From assembly GCA_021782295.1 (NCBI GenBank), contig JAJXVC010000029.1:1-12589 (forward strand): DNA of 12,589 bases, given 5' to 3'. This document shows positions 1 through 6,973 of this stretch, piece after piece. The translations under genes and the position numbers were made by a program. Under the pieces are notes generated by a model that saw nothing but the letters and a program-made list of their open reading frames with translations, did not search any database and was not told the origin of the DNA. Every line of letters begins with the position of its first letter. Position 1 is the stretch's first letter. Source of the DNA: a bacterium. Lineage in GTDB: Bacteria; Eremiobacterota; Eremiobacteria; Baltobacterales; Baltobacteraceae.

Positions 1-1
1 C

Positions 2-490
2 AGCGTTCCCGAACAGATCCTCGCGCACGGCGGCGTTCCCGTCCGTTCGCAAGTCGGGCATTCGATTATTAAAAAGATCATGCGCGACGATGATGTCGTA
101 TTCGGCGGCGAACATAGCGGGCATTTCTATTTCCGCGACAACTGGTATGCCGATTCGGGAATGATCGCTCTGATGTCGTGTCTGGAACTCTTTAGCGAGA
201 GCGGATCGACGGTGAGCGCGACGATCGCGCCGATCGATACCCGCGCGCGATCCGGCGAGATCAACACCCACGTCGAGAATACCCAAGAGACGCTTCGGCG
301 CCTCGCCGCGGCCTACCCGGACGCCGAGGTCGACCACCTCGACGGCCTCACGATTTCGTACCCCCGCTGGTGGATGAATATCCGGCCCTCCAATACCGAA
401 CCCTTGCTGCGCCTGAACGTCGAGGCCGACGACCGCGCGAGCATGGAGCGCGAACGGGACGTCGCGCTGGGGCTCATTCGAGGAAAGTAG
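2..490 (+). CDS. Phosphomannomutase/phosphoglucomutase, C-terminal part (5' end outside window)
   Basis: This is the last 162 residues of an alpha-D-phosphohexomutase, which interconverts hexose 1- and 6-phosphates (mannose and/or glucose) in the cytoplasm to feed sugar-nucleotide synthesis. The frame is open from base 2, so the true start lies left of the window; the first internal ATG (80) is not the start, because family-typical sequence (VPE, a GG-x-P-x-R turn, VGHS-x-I-K-K) precedes it. The sugar-binding loop GGEHSGH is at bases 104-124, followed by FRD and ADSG. The C-terminal domain carries the phosphate-contacting loop RPSNTEP at 383-403, followed by LLRLNVEA, as in ManB/AlgC-type enzymes. 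The catalytic phosphoserine and metal loop would lie outside the window. These motifs do not separate mannose from glucose specificity, and GlmM is less likely given the FRD/RPSNTEP style. The protein ends at TAG 488-490; dps follows 80 bases later. Confidence 0.93.
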   Translation, partial: SVPEQILAHGGVPVRSQVGHSIIKKIMRDDDVVFGGEHSGHFYFRDNWYADSGMIALMSCLELFSESGSTVSATIAPIDTRARSGEINTHVENTQETLRRLAAAYPDAEVDHLDGLTISYPRWWMNIRPSNTEPLLRLNVEADDRASMERERDVALGLIRGK

Positions 491-503
491 CGGCGCCGAA
501 ACC

Positions 504-525
504 TCGGCCACGCTACCGTGGTTGA
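504..525 (+). other. Hairpin between the mutase and dps
   Basis: A 9-bp inverted repeat (two G-T wobbles) with loop CTAC lies 13 bases after the mutase stop: TCGGCCACG at 504-512 pairs with CGTGGTTGA at 517-525. No T-run follows, so it is a poor intrinsic terminator. It might still attenuate read-through or be chance. The surrounding intergenic stretch (491-570) shows no convincing -35/-10 pair. Confidence 0.25.
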
Positions 526-555
526 TGCGGAGTTACACACTTCGACCAAAGTATG

Positions 556-560
556 AAGGA
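556..560 (+). promoter_or_regulatory. Shine-Dalgarno site for dps
   Basis: AAGGA lies 10 bases before the ATG at 571. The ATG at 553 overlaps this site and has no purine-rich stretch upstream of its own, which is why 571 is preferred as the dps start. Confidence 0.5.
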
Positions 561-570
561 CGATCGTAGA

Positions 571-1071
571 ATGACCGCATCCAATTCACTTCTCCACCGC
601 ACCCGCATCGATTTGCCGGTACAAGGCCGCGAGCGGCTTATCGCGCTGTTGAACGCAACCTTGGCGACCGCACTCGATTTCAAGACGCAGATCAAGCAGG
701 CGCATTGGAATGTTGCCGGCCCGAACTTTATCGCGCTCCACGAATTTTTCGATACGCTCGCAGCCGAAGCGGAGGCCGCCGTCGATCTCGTCGCCGAGCG
801 CGTCCTGCAACTCGGAGGCACCGCGCTCGGCACCGCCAAGATCGCCGCCGAGCGATCGATTCTCGGCGAATATCCGCACCACGCCATCGACGGCAAACAG
901 CACCTCGAAGCGCTCGCCGAACGCATGGCGATCTTCGCCAATCATCTCCGCGAGCAGATCGACGCGAGTGCAAAGCTCGGCGACCAAGCGACCGCCGATA
1001 TTTATACCGAACTCTGTCGCGCCGCCGACAAGAGCCTCTGGATGCTTGAAGCGCATCTGCGAACCGCATAG
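571..1071 (+). CDS. dps: Dps-type ferritin-like DNA-protection / iron-storage protein
   Basis: Dps proteins form dodecameric shells in the cytoplasm that oxidise Fe(II) with hydrogen peroxide, store the iron and often coat DNA under stress. From the ATG at 571 the protein has 166 residues, close to E. coli Dps (167). The inter-subunit ferroxidase ligands are all present: H45 (in KQAHWNV), H57 and D61 (in LHEFFD), and D72 and E76 (in VDLVAER), with the same spacing as E. coli H51, H63, D67, D78 and E82. The LGG turn after the second helix is also conserved. The N-terminal tail before helix A is short with few lysines, so DNA binding through a Lys-rich tail is uncertain. An ATG at 553 would add MKDDRR; the AAGGA at 556-560 favours 571. 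The next gene begins 11 bases after the stop, so the two are probably co-transcribed. No OxyR/PerR-like operator was recognised. Confidence 0.95.
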   Translation: MTASNSLLHRTRIDLPVQGRERLIALLNATLATALDFKTQIKQAHWNVAGPNFIALHEFFDTLAAEAEAAVDLVAERVLQLGGTALGTAKIAAERSILGEYPHHAIDGKQHLEALAERMAIFANHLREQIDASAKLGDQATADIYTELCRAADKSLWMLEAHLRTA

Positions 1072-1082
1072 CGACTACCTAT

Positions 1083-3812
1083 TTGAGCGTATTAAAGAAC
1101 GTTAGCGCCGATGCAATGCGGCGATACGACCGGACGCGCGACGAACTCGTCGCGCGTCTCCTCGTTCTTGAAGAAGCGCTCGGCGAACGCGACTGCGCGC
1201 CGGTTCGCTCCGCGCGCGAAATGCTCGCTCGCGGGAAATTCGTATTGGCGGTCGTCGGCGAATTCTCCAGCGGAAAATCGTACCTCCTCAACGCGCTGCT
1301 TGGAAAGTTTCGTCGCGAAACCACCGGCGATGCACAGCGCCTCGTCGGCCTGCTCGCCGTCGATATCAATCCCTCCACGGCGACGATTACCGAACTAGAG
1401 GACGGCGAGAGCGACGAAGCCACCGCCTATTACGAAAGCGGCCGCTCCGAGCGCATCCCGCTCGACCGCCTCAACCGTTTTATCGCCGTTGGATCCGGTG
1501 ATGTCGGCACGATGCACGCGGCGACCACCGACGAGAGCGATGCCCCGACGCGCGTCCGGGTGAAAACGCCCTCCGATTTTCTCGCACGCGGCTTTCTCGT
1601 CGCCGACACACCTGGGCTCGCGTCGGCGAACCCCGCACACCGTCGAGCGACGCTCAGCTTTCTTCCCGGCGCCGATGCGGTACTCTACCTCATCGACACG
1701 CAACAACCGTTTAGCGAAGGCGATGCATCGTTCTTGGGAATCGTGCGCCGCCACATCGACAGCATCTTTATCGTTCAAACCAAAATCGATCTTTGGAGCC
1801 GCTTAAGCGCCGACGGCCGCCCGGCCTGGCAGAACGCAACCGAGCGCATCGAACGGCTCGCCGCGATTCACGCGCCGGGAACCTTCGTCTATCCGCTCTC
1901 GGCGAGAGATTACGTCGAAGGGACTTTCGATGGGAACGCAGAGCGCGTCGCATCGAGTCGCTTTCAGCCCTTTCTCGAAGCGCTCGACGCATCGTTGATC
2001 GCGCGCACCGGGCGTTCGCGCCTTCGTCGCGCACGCGATGCCGCAGCGCGCGTCGGCGGCGATGCACTCGTTCGCATCGACGGCGATCTCGCGATGCTCG
2101 CTCTTCCCAAAGATCGGCTGCAAGGCGAACTCGTCGCGCGCAAACCGAAACTCGTCGAACTCGACGAGCGGATCGCCATGCAACGCCGTCGCCTGGTCGA
2201 TGAAGGCGAAAAACGCCGCCTTCATCTCGCGAAGGAGAGCGCTGAACTCGCCGAAGAGCTCGAACTCGCGCTCGCACAAGCATTCGACACCACCGATATT
2301 GCAAAATTGCGCGATCGTGCTCGGTTGCACGTGTTGGTCGACCGCGTGACCGCCCAAGCCGTCGAAGCATTCGCAAAGCGCATCGCACTGCTTGCCGTCG
2401 AACCGCTCGAGGAAATCGAACGCGGCGGCGGCACCGACATTCCGCTCCGTTTTTCTCTCGTGGAATCCGCTGCCGTCGCATTTGGGGGGCATCCCGGAAC
2501 GAGCCTCTGGAGCGGGGAGCCCGCCACCGCGATCGCGGCGACGATCGTACTCGATGCGATCGGCGGCCCGGCGATCGCCCTCGTCCATGCGATCTCTATG
2601 CGTTTCGCCGCCGCCGCAAACGAAACGTACATGAAACGAGAACTCATTGCCGATTTGCGCGCCTCGATCTTTCCGGCGTTGCGCGTCGATGTCGAAGATT
2701 TAGGCAAGCGCATCGGACAAAATATCGATCGCGTCGATGCGGCGCTCGATGCGGCGCTGATCGAAGCCGGGCGAAGTGCGCGTGACGCAGGTATCGGCAG
2801 CATCGAACGCGCGCTGGATGCGGCGGCCGCCGGATCCGTCGCCGCCGTTACCGATGCCATGCGCGCGCAGCGCGCCAAGATCGAGGGAGAGATCGCCGAG
2901 ATCGCGCGCATCGCCGATGCCTTTCTGCGAGAAGAACCGGAGATCGCCGCGGTCGACCCGGGCACGGAGATGCTCCGTCGCGCGCATAGCGATCCGAGCC
3001 TCGACGCTGAGGCCTACGCCCGCGGATTGCGCCCGCAACGCTGGCGCGTTGCGATTCTGGGAGCGTTACGGCGCGGAAAATCCTCGCTTATCGATGCATT
3101 CGCGGGGAACGTCGTGCTCGGTGACGAGATTCCGGGCATGGCGCGTTTCCCGATTCACGTCCGCTATGGCGAACGCAATGAAGCCTTTGCGCTCGACCAC
3201 CACGGATCGTGGAGCGAGATCGATCCTTCCACGGTCGGCGAGGCCGCGCGGAGATCGCCGGTACTCGTGCTTACTCCGTGGAAATTTCCGCGTGAATTAG
3301 TGCTGGTTCATGCACCGGCATTCGATTCCGGCGATATCGATGCCGAAGATATCGCGCTCATGGCCGCGCGCAGCGCGAGCGAAGTACTCTGCCTCTTCTC
3401 GCGTCAGCTCTCCGAGCGCGAACTGAGTCTCTTCGAACGCATCGCCGAGCTCGGCAAACCGCTGCTCTTTGCACACACGATGGCCGACAACGAAACCGCC
3501 GGCGAACGGCGGAATGTTCTCGATCTTGCGCGCCGCTATCTGACCGAACGAAAGATTCCGGCAACGCGTATCTTCACCGTCTCGGCGCAAGAGTTTGCGA
3601 GCGCGCGCGCAGCCGGCCGTGCACCTGCCGGCTGGAACGAACTCGACGCCCTGCGCGAGACGCTCGACGGACACGCGACCGCGCACATGGATCGCCTGGC
3701 CCGCCTCGAGCGCTCGAACGCCGAGATCGACCGCGAAACCCAACGCCCCACCGCAGCGGTCGTAGCGCGCCCCGCAGGGCCGACCTTCTTACGCCGCCTC
3801 TTCGGGGGATAG
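1083..3812 (+). CDS. Dynamin-like GTPase with two GTPase heads (second one degenerate)
   Basis: A 909-residue bacterial dynamin-like protein; relatives bind nucleotide, assemble on membranes and take part in membrane remodelling, fusion or stress survival. Head 1: P-loop GEFSSGKS (59-66), switch threonines in NPSTATITEL (97-106), G3 DTPG (175-178) and G4 TKID (233-236), all intact and of Dynamin_N type. A helical middle follows: charged, coiled-coil-like about 345-400, then an apolar segment about 481-508 (ATAIAATIVLDAIGGPAIAL onward) that may be the membrane paddle. Head 2: P-loop GALRRGKS (660-667) is intact, but the G3 position reads HAPAFD (743-748) and G4 reads TMAD (799-802), so it probably cannot hydrolyse GTP normally. 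The C terminus is basic and apolar (FLRRLFGG). The layout recalls the fused two-head DynA of Bacillus, which is longer. The start is TTG at 1083, 11 bases after dps, with no clear Shine-Dalgarno; ATG at 1116 (residue 12) is an alternative. The cellular role here is unknown. Confidence 0.85.
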   Translation: MSVLKNVSADAMRRYDRTRDELVARLLVLEEALGERDCAPVRSAREMLARGKFVLAVVGEFSSGKSYLLNALLGKFRRETTGDAQRLVGLLAVDINPSTATITELEDGESDEATAYYESGRSERIPLDRLNRFIAVGSGDVGTMHAATTDESDAPTRVRVKTPSDFLARGFLVADTPGLASANPAHRRATLSFLPGADAVLYLIDTQQPFSEGDASFLGIVRRHIDSIFIVQTKIDLWSRLSADGRPAWQNATERIERLAAIHAPGTFVYPLSARDYVEGTFDGNAERVASSRFQPFLEALDASLIARTGRSRLRRARDAAARVGGDALVRIDGDLAMLALPKDRLQGELVARKPKLVELDERIAMQRRRLVDEGEKRRLHLAKESAELAEELELALAQAFDTTDIAKLRDRARLHVLVDRVTAQAVEAFAKRIALLAVEPLEEIERGGGTDIPLRFSLVESAAVAFGGHPGTSLWSGEPATAIAATIVLDAIGGPAIALVHAISMRFAAAANETYMKRELIADLRASIFPALRVDVEDLGKRIGQNIDRVDAALDAALIEAGRSARDAGIGSIERALDAAAAGSVAAVTDAMRAQRAKIEGEIAEIARIADAFLREEPEIAAVDPGTEMLRRAHSDPSLDAEAYARGLRPQRWRVAILGALRRGKSSLIDAFAGNVVLGDEIPGMARFPIHVRYGERNEAFALDHHGSWSEIDPSTVGEAARRSPVLVLTPWKFPRELVLVHAPAFDSGDIDAEDIALMAARSASEVLCLFSRQLSERELSLFERIAELGKPLLFAHTMADNETAGERRNVLDLARRYLTERKIPATRIFTVSAQEFASARAAGRAPAGWNELDALRETLDGHATAHMDRLARLERSNAEIDRETQRPTAAVVARPAGPTFLRRLFGG
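2735..2758 (+). repeat. Perfect 12-base tandem duplication inside the dynamin gene
   Basis: CGATGCGGCGCT occurs twice back to back (2735-2746, 2747-2758). It encodes DAALDAAL (residues 552-559) within a predicted alpha-helical stretch. In-frame, so harmless; either a slippage duplication or low-complexity helix sequence. Confidence 0.6.
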
Positions 3813-3855
3813 AGGCCGAGGGGGTAACCCGGGCCCGTCGAAGCAGTATTTCGGT

Positions 3856-5001
3856 ATGCCTACCATTATCGGCCCGGCCTTCCTCGCCCTAGGCGACGGT
3901 AGTTCGGCCTACGCGCGGCTCGCGATCGATCGCGGCCGCATTGCGGCGATCCTCCCAGCTGAAGGTTCCAGCGAGTATCTCTGCCCAGAGGGTTGCTCCG
4001 TCGCACCCGGGCTCATCGATCTCCATACCAACGGCGCCGACGACATGCTCTTCAATCGCGATCAGGGATACGCCGTTCCGGTCGCCTCGCGCGCCTATGC
4101 CGCGACCGGTGCGACCGGCTTTGTCGCTTCGGTCATGACCGCGCCATGGGAATCGATGCTGCACGCCGCTTCGGAGATCGTCGAAGCCGCGCACGTGTTA
4201 GAGGAGAGCGAGCCGCAAGGAGCACGCTGCCTCGGTATCCATTTCGAGGGGCCCTTTCTTAATACGAAATTCCGCCGCGTTCATCGCGGCGATTGTTTGC
4301 TTGCGGCATCGAGCGTACGCGCGCAAGAGATGGTTGACGCCTGTCGCGGAGCGCTCGTCATGGTGACGCTCGCGCCCGAGGTGGAAGGTGCCAGCGAATT
4401 CGTTCGTGCGATGCTCGAAAATGGAGTCGCTTGCTCCGCCGGTCATACCGCAGCGCGCTATGCGGAGGGATTACTCGCAATCGGTACCGGCTACCGAAGC
4501 CTCACGCATGCGTTTAACGGAATGGGGCCGCTCGATCACCGCGACCCATCGTTGCTCGCAGCGTTCATGCAGGATCGACGCACCACCGTGCAACTCATCT
4601 GCGACGGGCATCATGTCTCGCCGCCGATGGTCGATCTTCTTTATCGTATGCTCGGCGACCGCGTCGTGTTGACGACCGATTTTATGCCCCCGGCCGGGCC
4701 GGGCTATCGCGTCGAAGGCGGCGTCATGCGCGCCGATGACGGCACGATCGCCGGAAGCGCGCTGACGATGGATCGCGCCCTGCGCAATTATATGGCGTTT
4801 ACCGGGTTGCCGTTTGCGCAGGCAATCGTGGCGGCTTCGCACGCACCCGCGCGAACGATCGGTGCGCAAAGCGAGATCGGTCGCATCGCCGTCGGCATGC
4901 GCGCGGATCTTTCGTTCTGGGACGACCGTTACGAAGTAATGGCGACGATGGTCGGCGGCGAGTTCGTCTATCGGCGCGCCGAGGCGCTCGTTCCGAACTA
5001 A
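3856..5001 (+). CDS. nagA: N-acetylglucosamine-6-phosphate deacetylase
   Basis: NagA removes acetate from GlcNAc-6-phosphate to give glucosamine-6-phosphate, in amino-sugar and cell-wall recycling in the cytoplasm. At 381 residues it has full family length (E. coli 382). Amidohydrolase-barrel landmarks follow in order: PGLIDLHTNG (51-60), metal ligand E131 in HFEGP, metal ligands H197 (SAGHT) and H218 (THAFNGM), substrate-binding CDGHH (249-253), and catalytic D275 in TTDFMPP. These match E. coli E131, H195, H216, H251 region and D273. The first metal motif is H57-x-N59, neither the H-x-H of binuclear enzymes nor the Q-x-N of E. coli. The ATG is 43 bases after the dynamin gene; the gap holds no clear Shine-Dalgarno or terminator. 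No nagB or sugar transporter is alongside, so it stands alone from the usual nag cluster. It ends 7 bases from the stop of the convergent gene. Confidence 0.92.
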   Translation: MPTIIGPAFLALGDGSSAYARLAIDRGRIAAILPAEGSSEYLCPEGCSVAPGLIDLHTNGADDMLFNRDQGYAVPVASRAYAATGATGFVASVMTAPWESMLHAASEIVEAAHVLEESEPQGARCLGIHFEGPFLNTKFRRVHRGDCLLAASSVRAQEMVDACRGALVMVTLAPEVEGASEFVRAMLENGVACSAGHTAARYAEGLLAIGTGYRSLTHAFNGMGPLDHRDPSLLAAFMQDRRTTVQLICDGHHVSPPMVDLLYRMLGDRVVLTTDFMPPAGPGYRVEGGVMRADDGTIAGSALTMDRALRNYMAFTGLPFAQAIVAASHAPARTIGAQSEIGRIAVGMRADLSFWDDRYEVMATMVGGEFVYRRAEALVPN

Positions 5002-5008
5002 CGCTTCT

Positions 5009-5497
5009 TTACGAACGCAGTTCGCGCGCGATCTCTGCTTTCATCGCATCGGTCGAGACGCGCGTTTCGAGAAAGACGCCGATCGCCCCAACGAGGACCG
5101 TGAGCGTTCCGCAGACCGTGAGCGCCGTCGGCAACCAGGGAAGCGCATCGCGCGTGAGTGCGTTGAGTGCAACGGCGAGGCTCGCGAGAACGAAGAGCCC
5201 AATGGCTAGGTGATATGCCGAAAGCGCACGTTGCAGGTAGTCGATGCGGGTCTGATAGAGACGCAATTCAGCGAGAATCGCCGCACGGTTGTTATCTCCC
5301 CCCGACGGCAGCGCATGAATCTCCACAAACAGCACGCGCGCCCGGTCGACCGCTCGCACCACCCGCGTCATCGTCACGTTCAGTAAATTCCCGCAAGCAA
5401 GAATGAAGACTGCGGGAGCGATCATTTGCGCGATGATCGCGGTAATCGGGGTTCCCTGTGCCATGCCGATCGAAAACGGAAGCGAGCCACCAGACAT
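5009..5497 (-). CDS. DUF2721 family membrane protein
   Basis: A 162-residue integral membrane protein of unknown function that matches the DUF2721 pattern: an N-terminal apolar helix running into IAPAVFILACGNLLNV (about 17-40), then TRVVRAVDRARVL, a soluble helical hairpin (about 50-92) rich in Glu, Arg and Leu, and two closing membrane segments (about 94-113 and 120-143). The tail is short and charged. The start codon is one base beyond the livF stop, and a strong GGAGGGG site (5504-5510) sits 6 bases upstream within the end of livF, so translation is probably coupled to the transporter. It is the last gene of the minus-strand unit. Its position suggests a link to the Liv importer, but no biochemical role is known to me for this family. 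Confidence 0.8.
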   Translation of the reverse strand: MSGGSLPFSIGMAQGTPITAIIAQMIAPAVFILACGNLLNVTMTRVVRAVDRARVLFVEIHALPSGGDNNRAAILAELRLYQTRIDYLQRALSAYHLAIGLFVLASLAVALNALTRDALPWLPTALTVCGTLTVLVGAIGVFLETRVSTDAMKAEIARELRS

Positions 5498-5498
5498 G

Positions 5499-6215
5499 TT
5501 ATTCCCCTCCCAAGTACGCCGCTACCACCGCAGGATCTCGGGCGAGGTTCGCGGCCGTATCGTTACGCGCGATCTCGCCGTTACGCAGAACGTAGCCGCG
5601 ATCCGCGAGTGCGAGGGCTGCGTGCGCGTTCTGTTCGACGAGAACGATGGTCGTCCCGCGGCGGTGGATATTGCGAAGAACCTCAAAAATTTGCGCGACG
5701 ATCAACGGCGCCAACCCAAGCGACGGCTCGTCGAGTACCAGCAATCGCGGCCGCGCCACGAGTGCGCGACCGATCGCCAGCATCTGCTGCTCGCCTCCCG
5801 AGAGGGTCCCGGCACGCTGCGCGATGCGTTCGTGAAGCCGCGGAAAGATGGCGAGCACCTCGTCGATTCGGGAATCAACCTCTCGCCGTGAGGAGACCGC
5901 GTATCCACCGAGTTCGAGGTTCTCGCGAACCGTCATGCGCGTAAAGACGCGACGCCCCTCCGGTACGTGCGCGATCCCGAGCCGTGCGATTGCGTCGGCG
6001 CTATGCTTGCGGAGATTCGCCCCGGCGAAGGTAAGATCGCCCGCGCGGATCGGCAGCAACCCTGATATCGCTCGCAGCGTCGTCGTCTTTCCGGCACCGT
6101 TCGCGCCGAGTAACGCAACGATCTCGCCCTCGTCCACTCGAAAGTCGATACCGCGCAACGCGACGATACCGCCGTAACGCACCTCAAGCCCACGAACCTC
6201 AAGCAATGCGCTCAC
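5499..6215 (-). CDS. livF: Branched-chain amino acid-type ABC transporter ATPase LivF
   Basis: One of the two cytoplasmic ATPases of a HAAT-family importer; it pairs with LivG to power LivH/LivM. It has 238 residues, the normal size. Walker A GANGAGKT (37-44), the LivF-typical PEGR (85-88), signature LSGGEQQ (138-144), Walker B LLVLDEP with catalytic E163, then SLGLAP. The H-loop position reads VEQNA (193-197), Gln in place of His, which is normal for LivF. The ending VAAYLGG is also typical. The start is GTG at 6213-6215, overlapping the livG stop as GTGA, so translation is coupled; no strong Shine-Dalgarno of its own. The substrate of the importer may be branched-chain amino acids, but related systems take urea, amides or aromatic compounds. 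Confidence 0.95.
   Translation of the reverse strand: MSALLEVRGLEVRYGGIVALRGIDFRVDEGEIVALLGANGAGKTTTLRAISGLLPIRAGDLTFAGANLRKHSADAIARLGIAHVPEGRRVFTRMTVRENLELGGYAVSSRREVDSRIDEVLAIFPRLHERIAQRAGTLSGGEQQMLAIGRALVARPRLLVLDEPSLGLAPLIVAQIFEVLRNIHRRGTTIVLVEQNAHAALALADRGYVLRNGEIARNDTAANLARDPAVVAAYLGGE
5504..5510 (-). promoter_or_regulatory. Strong Shine-Dalgarno site for the DUF2721 gene
   Basis: Read on the minus strand this is GGAGGGG, 6 bases before the ATG at 5497. It lies inside the last codons of livF, the strongest ribosome site in this transcription unit together with that of the cyclase-like gene. Confidence 0.7.
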
Positions 6216-6973
6216 GCCGGCGCACCCAAGTAGGCTTCGATGACGCGCGGATGCTCGCGAATCTCGTTCGGTGTTCCTTCGGCGATCTTCTCACCGTAGT
6301 CGAGCACCGCAATGCGCTCGCAAAGGTTCATCACCAAGCCCATGTCGTGTTCGATCAGCAGCACAGTTGCGCCGCCGTCACGAATCGACCGAATCAACGC
6401 CACCAAATCGCGCTTCTCCGACGGGTTCAACCCGGCGGCGGGTTCGTCGAGCAAGAGCAGCCGTGGGCGAGCAGCGAGCGCTCGCGCGATTTCGAGCCGA
6501 CGCTGCGTCCCGTACGACAGGTTCCGTGCGAATTGTTCGTCGACCCCGGCGATGCCGACAAAGCGCAGAAGCTCGCGAGCGCGTCGCTCCGCCTCCGCAC
6601 GTTCGCGACGCTCGCGCGTGGTATCGAACAACGCGTCGATAATATTCGCCCGCAGCGAGAGGTGTTCGCCGACCATCACGTTTGCCAGGGCCGAGGCATT
6701 GCCGAACAGCCGCAGGTTCTGGAACGTTCGCGCCACACCGAGACTCGCGATCCGCTGCGTCGTCAGTCCGGCGATCGAGCTTCCGTCGATTGCAATACTT
6801 CCTTCGTCGAACCGATAGATCGCCGTCAAGAGATTGAAGAGGGTCGATTTCCCTGCACCGTTGGGGCCGATGATCCCGAAGATCGCGCCTTCCTCGACAT
6901 CGAGCGTCACGTTCGCCACGGCCGTCAACGCCCCGAAGCGTTTGGTCACGCCCGAGATCTCGAGCAGGCTCAT
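6212..6973 (-). CDS. livG: Branched-chain amino acid-type ABC transporter ATPase LivG
   Basis: Second cytoplasmic ATPase of the HAAT importer, 253 residues. Walker A GPNGAGKS (36-43), Q-loop in ARTFQNLRLF (81-90), signature LSYGTQR (152-158; the LSYG form is typical of LivG), Walker B LLLLDEP with E177, then AAGLNP, and H-loop IEHDM with H209. The VIEAYLG ending is characteristic. The ATG overlaps the livM stop by 4 bases (ATGA), and GAGG (6981-6984 on the minus strand) lies 7 bases upstream. The insert between Q-loop and signature (about 100-150) is the usual LivG helical extension. All catalytic residues are present. Confidence 0.95.
   Translation of the reverse strand: MSLLEISGVTKRFGALTAVANVTLDVEEGAIFGIIGPNGAGKSTLFNLLTAIYRFDEGSIAIDGSSIAGLTTQRIASLGVARTFQNLRLFGNASALANVMVGEHLSLRANIIDALFDTTRERRERAEAERRARELLRFVGIAGVDEQFARNLSYGTQRRLEIARALAARPRLLLLDEPAAGLNPSEKRDLVALIRSIRDGGATVLLIEHDMGLVMNLCERIAVLDYGEKIAEGTPNEIREHPRVIEAYLGAPA

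Noticed and set aside
553..570. ATG at 553 as the dps start
   Set aside because: No ribosome site precedes it, whereas AAGGA at 556-560 is well placed for ATG 571, and the resulting length fits the family. It cannot be excluded.
1803..2588. Minus-strand open frames inside the dynamin gene
   Set aside because: The plus strand encodes a continuous dynamin-like protein with ordered GTPase motifs; the minus frames are compositional shadows.
3813..3855. GGGTAACCC at 3822-3830 as a terminator after the dynamin gene
   Set aside because: The stem is only 3 bp with a 3-base loop, no T-run follows, and nagA begins at once, so co-transcription is more likely.
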